Position numbers and translations under genes: made by a program. The notes beneath the pieces were generated by a model, which made no database searches, was not told where the DNA came from, and saw only the letters and a list, made by a program, of their open reading frames with translations. From NCBI GenBank assembly GCA_946621045.1, contig CAMOOA010000038.1, positions 1-9,988 of the forward strand: a stretch of DNA of 9,988 nucleotides. Direction: 5' to 3'. Positions 6,190 through 9,988 of this stretch are shown piece after piece (position 1 is the first letter of the stretch; each line of letters opens with the position of its first letter). This DNA comes from an uncultured Erysipelotrichaceae bacterium. GTDB taxonomy: Bacteria > Bacillota_I > Bacilli_A > Erysipelotrichales > Erysipelotrichaceae.

Positions 6190-7359
6190 CTACTCCGGAA
6201 ATACAAGCGCGGCTTCCACGTGTTCTCTGTCGAAGACCGTGATATACGGATAGGTCTCCACCGTAACGGGATTTCCCGCCTCATCCGTAAGATGCCGGCA
6301 TTTCTCGCGCAGGTCGACAAACAGCAGCACCCCGTTGAGCATGACAACGCCGAGCCAGGCCGCAGCCTTGAGCGGACGCGTTCTGAGCCGGAAGAACAGC
6401 TTCGGCACCAGTCCCAGCATGATGATCTGAATCAGATCCGAACACCGGGACATCAGCGGATACATGGACATGGCATAATATGCCGCAACGCTGCAGATGA
6501 AGGTAAGCATCTCAAACGGAAGAAATGCGTCATCCTTCTCTGACTCACCGGCAAGATAGAGCACCATGATGCCGATCACAAATACCGTTTCCATGGCAAT
6601 GCCCACGATACTGAATTCCCGGTCATGGAAGTAGGCAAGCACATGCGTCCATGACGGCGCAAAGCCGTACCGGTCAATAAAGAAATGTTCCACCGCAACC
6701 GCGCCGTTGTAGGTGACTGCCACAAACAGGACACCCGCCCCCAGCATTGCCAGCGCCGTGCGGACCGGATGGTTCCGGAACGGTCCCTTCAGCTTCATCA
6801 GAAGCGGGACCGGCAGTGCAATGACAGCCGCCTCCTGGCAGCCGATCGCAAGAAGAACGAACAGTTCATACCACAGATACTGCTTCTTCGGCAGAAAGCG
6901 GTAATAGGCAAACAGAAACAGCGCCATGGCCATTCCCTGCCGGAGCCCGCTTCCGTAATAGACTTCAAGAACTCCGCTTCCCGTAAACAGCATCAGGCTG
7001 AGCAGCGGATACGGACTGTGCTTTGCGGTGACCCATGTGCACACGCCGAGGATCAGCAGATTCGAGCAGAGCACGAACCAGCGGTATTCCCGGAAGAGCA
7101 GCTTTATGACAAAGCTGAACGCCGTAAACGTGATATTCCGCATCATGTGCGAAGTGATCGCATCCTGAACCGGATTTGTCACATGCGTGAAGATCCAGTA
7201 GTAGGATTCGGTATCCTGGCCGAGCGAAAACCGGATCAGAAAGAATCCGGCGATCAGCGCATAGAGGATCCATTCGCGTTTTGCGCTGCGGCGCCCCGGA
7301 AACATCAGTTCAAACAGCACCGCCGCCGCAAGGAACAGATAGATCAGAAGAACATACAT
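6190..7359 (-). CDS. EpsG-like polysaccharide polymerase (Wzy role)
   Basis: A 389-residue multi-pass membrane protein of the usual length for the EpsG family, which is thought to polymerise lipid-linked repeat units on the outer face of the membrane (Wzy role). Family-like features are RFSLGQDTESYYWIF (43-57), with the conserved R and G-x-D, and GSGLRQGMAMALFLFAYYRF (136-155), with R140-Q141-G142. The position where many EpsG proteins have a histidine after the next helix reads CQEAAVI (174-180) here. Hydrophobic helices continue to about residue 355, followed by a short soluble tail. The ATG at 7359 is 3 bases after the stop of the aminotransferase gene, so the genes are surely co-transcribed. 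The ribosome binding site is weak (GCGGAA). An O-antigen-ligase-like or generic membrane role cannot be excluded, but the context with a priming transferase favours a polymerase. Confidence 0.8.
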   Translation of the reverse strand: MYVLLIYLFLAAAVLFELMFPGRRSAKREWILYALIAGFFLIRFSLGQDTESYYWIFTHVTNPVQDAITSHMMRNITFTAFSFVIKLLFREYRWFVLCSNLLILGVCTWVTAKHSPYPLLSLMLFTGSGVLEVYYGSGLRQGMAMALFLFAYYRFLPKKQYLWYELFVLLAIGCQEAAVIALPVPLLMKLKGPFRNHPVRTALAMLGAGVLFVAVTYNGAVAVEHFFIDRYGFAPSWTHVLAYFHDREFSIVGIAMETVFVIGIMVLYLAGESEKDDAFLPFEMLTFICSVAAYYAMSMYPLMSRCSDLIQIIMLGLVPKLFFRLRTRPLKAAAWLGVVMLNGVLLFVDLREKCRHLTDEAGNPVTVETYPYITVFDREHVEAALVFPE

Positions 7360-7362
7360 GAT

Positions 7363-8472
7363 TTATTTCCGCAGGGACAGGATCACATCGCAGATCCGGT
7401 CCACGTCTTCACAGGCAAGGTCCGCAAACAGCGGCAGGCACAGCACGCGCTTACTGCATTCCAGCGCAACGGGCGTATCTTCCGCATTGTAGCGGTCGCT
7501 GTAACAGCCGCATGCATTTACGCACGGATAGAAATACTTCCGCGCAAAAATATTGTGTTCCTTGAGTACTTCCGCAACACGGTCGCGGTCCGCGCCGAAT
7601 ACTTCCGGATCAAACAGCACCGGGAAGTAGGCATAGTTTGGCGTCACATCCGCCTGCACGGGACTCAGGCGAATGCCGTCAGCACCGGAAAGACGGGCGC
7701 GGTACTGTTTTACCGCTCTGCCGCGCTTTTCGATCTCGCCGTCCACATGGCGCAGATTGCACAGGCCCATCGCTGCGCAGAACTCATTCATCTTTGCGTT
7801 GGGTCCGACTTCATCGATCGTATTTTCATCCACGATGCCGAAATCCTTCAGCCTGCCAAGACGCGCCGCCGCTTCCGGATCGTGCAGAATCGCCGCGCCG
7901 CCCTCAATCGTATGGAACACCTTGGTCGCATGAAAACTGAAGCAGGCGCCGTCGCCCCATGTGCCGATGCCCTTTCCCTTGTACTTCACGCCGAATACAT
8001 GCGCCGCGTCATACAGCACCTTGAGATGATGCTTCTTTGCGATGGCTTCAATCGCCTCGACGTCGCATACATTTCCGTAGACATGGACCGGCATGATGGC
8101 GCTGGTGCGTTCGGTGATCAGCGCTTCGATCTTTGACGGATCCATCGTAAAGGTCTTCGGATCGATATCGCAGAATACCGGGGTCAGTCCGTTCCGGGTG
8201 ATCGCATGCGTCGTGGAAATAAACGTGAACGGTGTGGTGATGACCTCACCGGTCAGATTCATCGCCTTCAGCGACAGTTCAAGCGCCATATGTCCGTTCG
8301 TCAGAAGATCAAGTTCCTCCACGCCGAGGTATTCCTTCAGCTTCTGAATCAGGGTCTGATGCTTGACGCCCATGTTGGAGAGCCACCGGGTATCCCATAT
8401 CTCCCGGATCTCATCGATATATTCCTCATATTCCGGCATTGAAGACCGGGTAACCAGTATCTTTTTTTCCAT
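7363..8472 (-). CDS. DegT/DnrJ/EryC1/StrS sugar aminotransferase, VioA-like
   Basis: A cytoplasmic PLP enzyme of 369 residues (371 from the alternative ATG at 8478). This family transfers an amino group, usually from glutamate, to a keto-deoxy nucleotide sugar. Numbering from ATG 8472: SFHATKVF carries the PLP-binding lysine K184; LYDAAH carries D155, which contacts the PLP ring nitrogen; TNGHMALELSL (58-68) is the usual cofactor phosphate loop. ITTPFTFISTTHAI, MPVHVYGNVCDV and HATKVFHTIEGG closely resemble remembered VioA sequences (dTDP-4-amino-4,6-dideoxyglucose synthesis), so a dTDP-4-keto-6-deoxyglucose 4-aminotransferase is the best guess. The related 3-aminotransferases (FdtB/QdtB) and PglE-type enzymes remain possible. 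The shorter start is preferred because AAAGGA lies at a workable distance only from 8472. The gene sits 18 bases after the glycosylphosphotransferase stop and 3 bases before the EpsG-like gene. Confidence 0.92.
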   Translation of the reverse strand: MEKKILVTRSSMPEYEEYIDEIREIWDTRWLSNMGVKHQTLIQKLKEYLGVEELDLLTNGHMALELSLKAMNLTGEVITTPFTFISTTHAITRNGLTPVFCDIDPKTFTMDPSKIEALITERTSAIMPVHVYGNVCDVEAIEAIAKKHHLKVLYDAAHVFGVKYKGKGIGTWGDGACFSFHATKVFHTIEGGAAILHDPEAAARLGRLKDFGIVDENTIDEVGPNAKMNEFCAAMGLCNLRHVDGEIEKRGRAVKQYRARLSGADGIRLSPVQADVTPNYAYFPVLFDPEVFGADRDRVAEVLKEHNIFARKYFYPCVNACGCYSDRYNAEDTPVALECSKRVLCLPLFADLACEDVDRICDVILSLRK

Positions 8473-8479
8473 ATTCATA

Positions 8480-8485
8480 TCCTTT
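8480..8485 (-). promoter_or_regulatory. Ribosome binding site deciding the aminotransferase start
   Basis: Minus-strand AAAGGA (8485-8480) is 7 bases before ATG 8472 but only one base before ATG 8478. This favours the shorter protein starting MEKK. Confidence 0.6.
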
Positions 8486-8490
8486 GTTTT

Positions 8491-9864
8491 TCAGACGCTG
8501 AATTCATCATCCGTCACGCCTTCCGTGCTTTCCTTCTTGAAGATAATCTTGAAGGTCAGAAACATGATGCGGATGTCCATCAGCATCGAATAATTCTCGA
8601 TATAGATCAGGTCAAACAGCAGTTTGTCCTTGAGCTTCGTATTGTACTTTCCGTATACCTGCGCATAGCCGGTCAGGCCCGCCTTCACTTTCAGACGGTA
8701 GCGGAATTCCGGCAGCTTCGCCTCGATCTTTGCGGCGATCTCCGGACGTTCCGGACGCGGTCCGACCACGGACATGTCCCCTTTCAGGATATTGATCAGC
8801 TGGGGCAGCTCATCCAGGCGTGTGGCGCGGATGAAGTTTCCGACTTTCGTGATGCGCTCATCATGATCCTTTGCCAGCTGGGCGCCGCCGACCTTCTCCG
8901 CATCCACGCGCATCGAACGGAATTTGATGATCTCAAAGGTCTTTCCGTACTGCGTAAGACGCGTCTGTTTATAGAAGACCGGTCCGCCGTCCTGGAAGTG
9001 CACGGCAAGCGCCGTGACCAGCAGGATCGGGCTGGTCAGCACAAGCAGAACCAGTGAGAATACGATGTCAAACAGGCGCTTGACGATCTTCTCCAGCTGG
9101 CTCGGCCCGAAGTTGTTTACGCTGAACATCGGCGTATCCACGAGATATATACTGCGTCCGCCGTTCAGAATGACATCATAGATATCCGGCAGAAGATACA
9201 GACGCTTGGACTCGCCGTAGGCATACTTCACCAGTTCTTCCTTCTGTTCGGGTTGCAGGCCGACGCCGACCGCGCATTCATAGTCCTTGAGCTCCTCCAT
9301 GTGTTCTGAGAAATCCCGGTAGGATTCCGTCTTCTGAATATCATAGGAGTCCGACTGATACTTCAGGATGCGCTGATAGATCGACTGGTCTTCCTTCTCA
9401 TAGATCATGAGGGTCTTCTTGGCGGGGAAGATCCGGTAATAGATCCGGTTGAAGAAATACTGCAGGATGACCGTGATCAGAATATCCGCAAAAAACAGCA
9501 GGACCAGTTCCCCGACCGGGAGAAGCTTCTTGCTGGCGATGGTGACCATGCCGTAGATCACACACAGCGAAAAGAAACTGGAGATGATCTGGGAAAAGAT
9601 GAGATCGCCCGTTGTCACATAACCGATATTGAAGCCGCCGTACACATGGTTCAGAAGTGTGAGACAGACCGCATATACCGCAAAGTACATGATGTATCCC
9701 AGGCGGAAATAATAGACATGCGGATTGAAAACACGCATCCAGATTACATAAAAAAACAGGACGTGTGCCGCAATATTCAGCGTATTCATCGCAAAGCGCA
9801 CCGTACGCTGGGTTCGTTCATTCTGGCGGAATTTCATCCTGTTTATTTTACTATATATGGACAC
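8491..9864 (-). CDS. Polyprenyl-phosphate glycosylphosphotransferase (priming enzyme, WcaJ/CpsE type)
   Basis: A 457-residue priming enzyme that transfers a sugar 1-phosphate from a nucleotide sugar to undecaprenyl phosphate at the cytoplasmic membrane. It has the large WcaJ/CpsE layout: about four N-terminal membrane helices (about 27-145), a soluble middle domain (about 150-250), and the C-terminal catalytic domain. The catalytic domain starts KRLFDIVFS (262-270) with a re-entrant helix and SP at 279-280. GGPVFYKQTRL (293-303), IIKFRSMRVDAE (312-323), the catalytic D351-E352 in RLDELPQL, VVGPRPERPE (366-375) and KAGLTGYAQV (394-403) follow. All family landmarks are intact. The only in-frame starts are GTG 9864 and ATG 9837 (protein then starts MKFRQNE, 448 residues). 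Neither has a good ribosome binding site: AAGG lies 11 bases before the GTG. The first sugar (glucose, galactose or an amino-dideoxy sugar) cannot be read from the sequence. Confidence 0.94.
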   Translation of the reverse strand: MSIYSKINRMKFRQNERTQRTVRFAMNTLNIAAHVLFFYVIWMRVFNPHVYYFRLGYIMYFAVYAVCLTLLNHVYGGFNIGYVTTGDLIFSQIISSFFSLCVIYGMVTIASKKLLPVGELVLLFFADILITVILQYFFNRIYYRIFPAKKTLMIYEKEDQSIYQRILKYQSDSYDIQKTESYRDFSEHMEELKDYECAVGVGLQPEQKEELVKYAYGESKRLYLLPDIYDVILNGGRSIYLVDTPMFSVNNFGPSQLEKIVKRLFDIVFSLVLLVLTSPILLVTALAVHFQDGGPVFYKQTRLTQYGKTFEIIKFRSMRVDAEKVGGAQLAKDHDERITKVGNFIRATRLDELPQLINILKGDMSVVGPRPERPEIAAKIEAKLPEFRYRLKVKAGLTGYAQVYGKYNTKLKDKLLFDLIYIENYSMLMDIRIMFLTFKIIFKKESTEGVTDDEFSV

Positions 9865-9988
9865 GATTTGGCACGCCTTATCGCTCGGCGGGCGGAACCG
9901 GGATCCTCAGTCCTCTTTATAAAGCGCAAGAATCTCCTGAGTTTGGAAGTTGGTCATTATTGAAAAGTTCATAACGTGGCTTAACGGC
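9865..9988. other. Right-edge region upstream of the priming transferase; no clear promoter
   Basis: These 124 bases precede the leftward operon. On the minus strand two frames are open from the edge. One ends at TGA 9907-9909 (last residues MTNFQTQEILALYKED, with an ATG at 9957). The other ends at a TAA overlapping 9918-9920 (last residues NNDQLPNSGDSCAL). Either could be the tail of an upstream gene or a short leader peptide; I recognise neither. No convincing -35/-10 pair or terminator is visible, so transcription may enter from beyond the window. Confidence 0.3.

Noticed and set aside
6685..8136. Long open frame of 483 codons on the plus strand
   Set aside because: It runs antisense across two well-supported genes (EpsG-like polymerase and aminotransferase). 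Its translation is rich in R, H and Q with no recognisable motif, as expected from the codon bias of the real genes.
1..9988. CRISPR arrays, insertion sequences, tRNA or rRNA genes
   Set aside because: No regularly spaced repeats, transposase-like frames, terminal inverted repeats or recognisable RNA gene sequences were found by reading both strands.

Overview
The window looks like the chromosome of a low-GC-lineage Gram-positive bacterium (Bacillota) with moderately GC-rich genes. The evidence is a groES start under two CIRCE (HrcA) operators, strong GGAGG ribosome binding sites, a Gram-positive style EpsG-type polymerase and a WcaJ/CpsE-type priming transferase. An Erysipelotrichia- or Clostridia-like host would fit, but the sequence alone does not fix the genus.

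Layout. At 1-56 (minus) are the first 18 codons of groES, running off the left edge. Bases 57-267 form a divergent control region: a near-consensus groES promoter bracketed by two CIRCE elements, then a weaker candidate promoter and a strong ribosome binding site facing right. Bases 268-5868 (plus) hold a tight three-gene run: a GT-C type membrane glycosyltransferase; a 993-residue fusion of an acyltransferase-3 domain to a second GT-C glycosyltransferase that is a clear paralogue of the first gene; and a cytoplasmic GT-B (GT4-like) glycosyltransferase. The run ends in a good intrinsic terminator at 5902-5928. Converging from the right (9864 down to 6190, minus) is a second run: polyprenyl-phosphate glycosylphosphotransferase, VioA-like sugar aminotransferase, EpsG-like polymerase. 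After it, on the same strand, comes a 62-residue zinc-ribbon protein (6120-5932).

How the genes fit together (inference from families). The glycosylphosphotransferase would put the first sugar phosphate on undecaprenyl phosphate. The aminotransferase would make a nucleotide-linked amino-dideoxy sugar. The GT-B enzyme would add sugars at the cytoplasmic face, and the EpsG-like protein would polymerise repeat units outside the membrane. The two GT-C enzymes and the fused acyltransferase would decorate the polymer or another envelope glycan from lipid-linked donors. No flippase, chain-length regulator or nucleotide-sugar dehydratase is visible, so the locus probably continues beyond the right edge. 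The most unusual item is the acyltransferase/GT-C fusion next to its stand-alone GT-C paralogue. I see no CRISPR array, insertion sequence, rRNA or tRNA.
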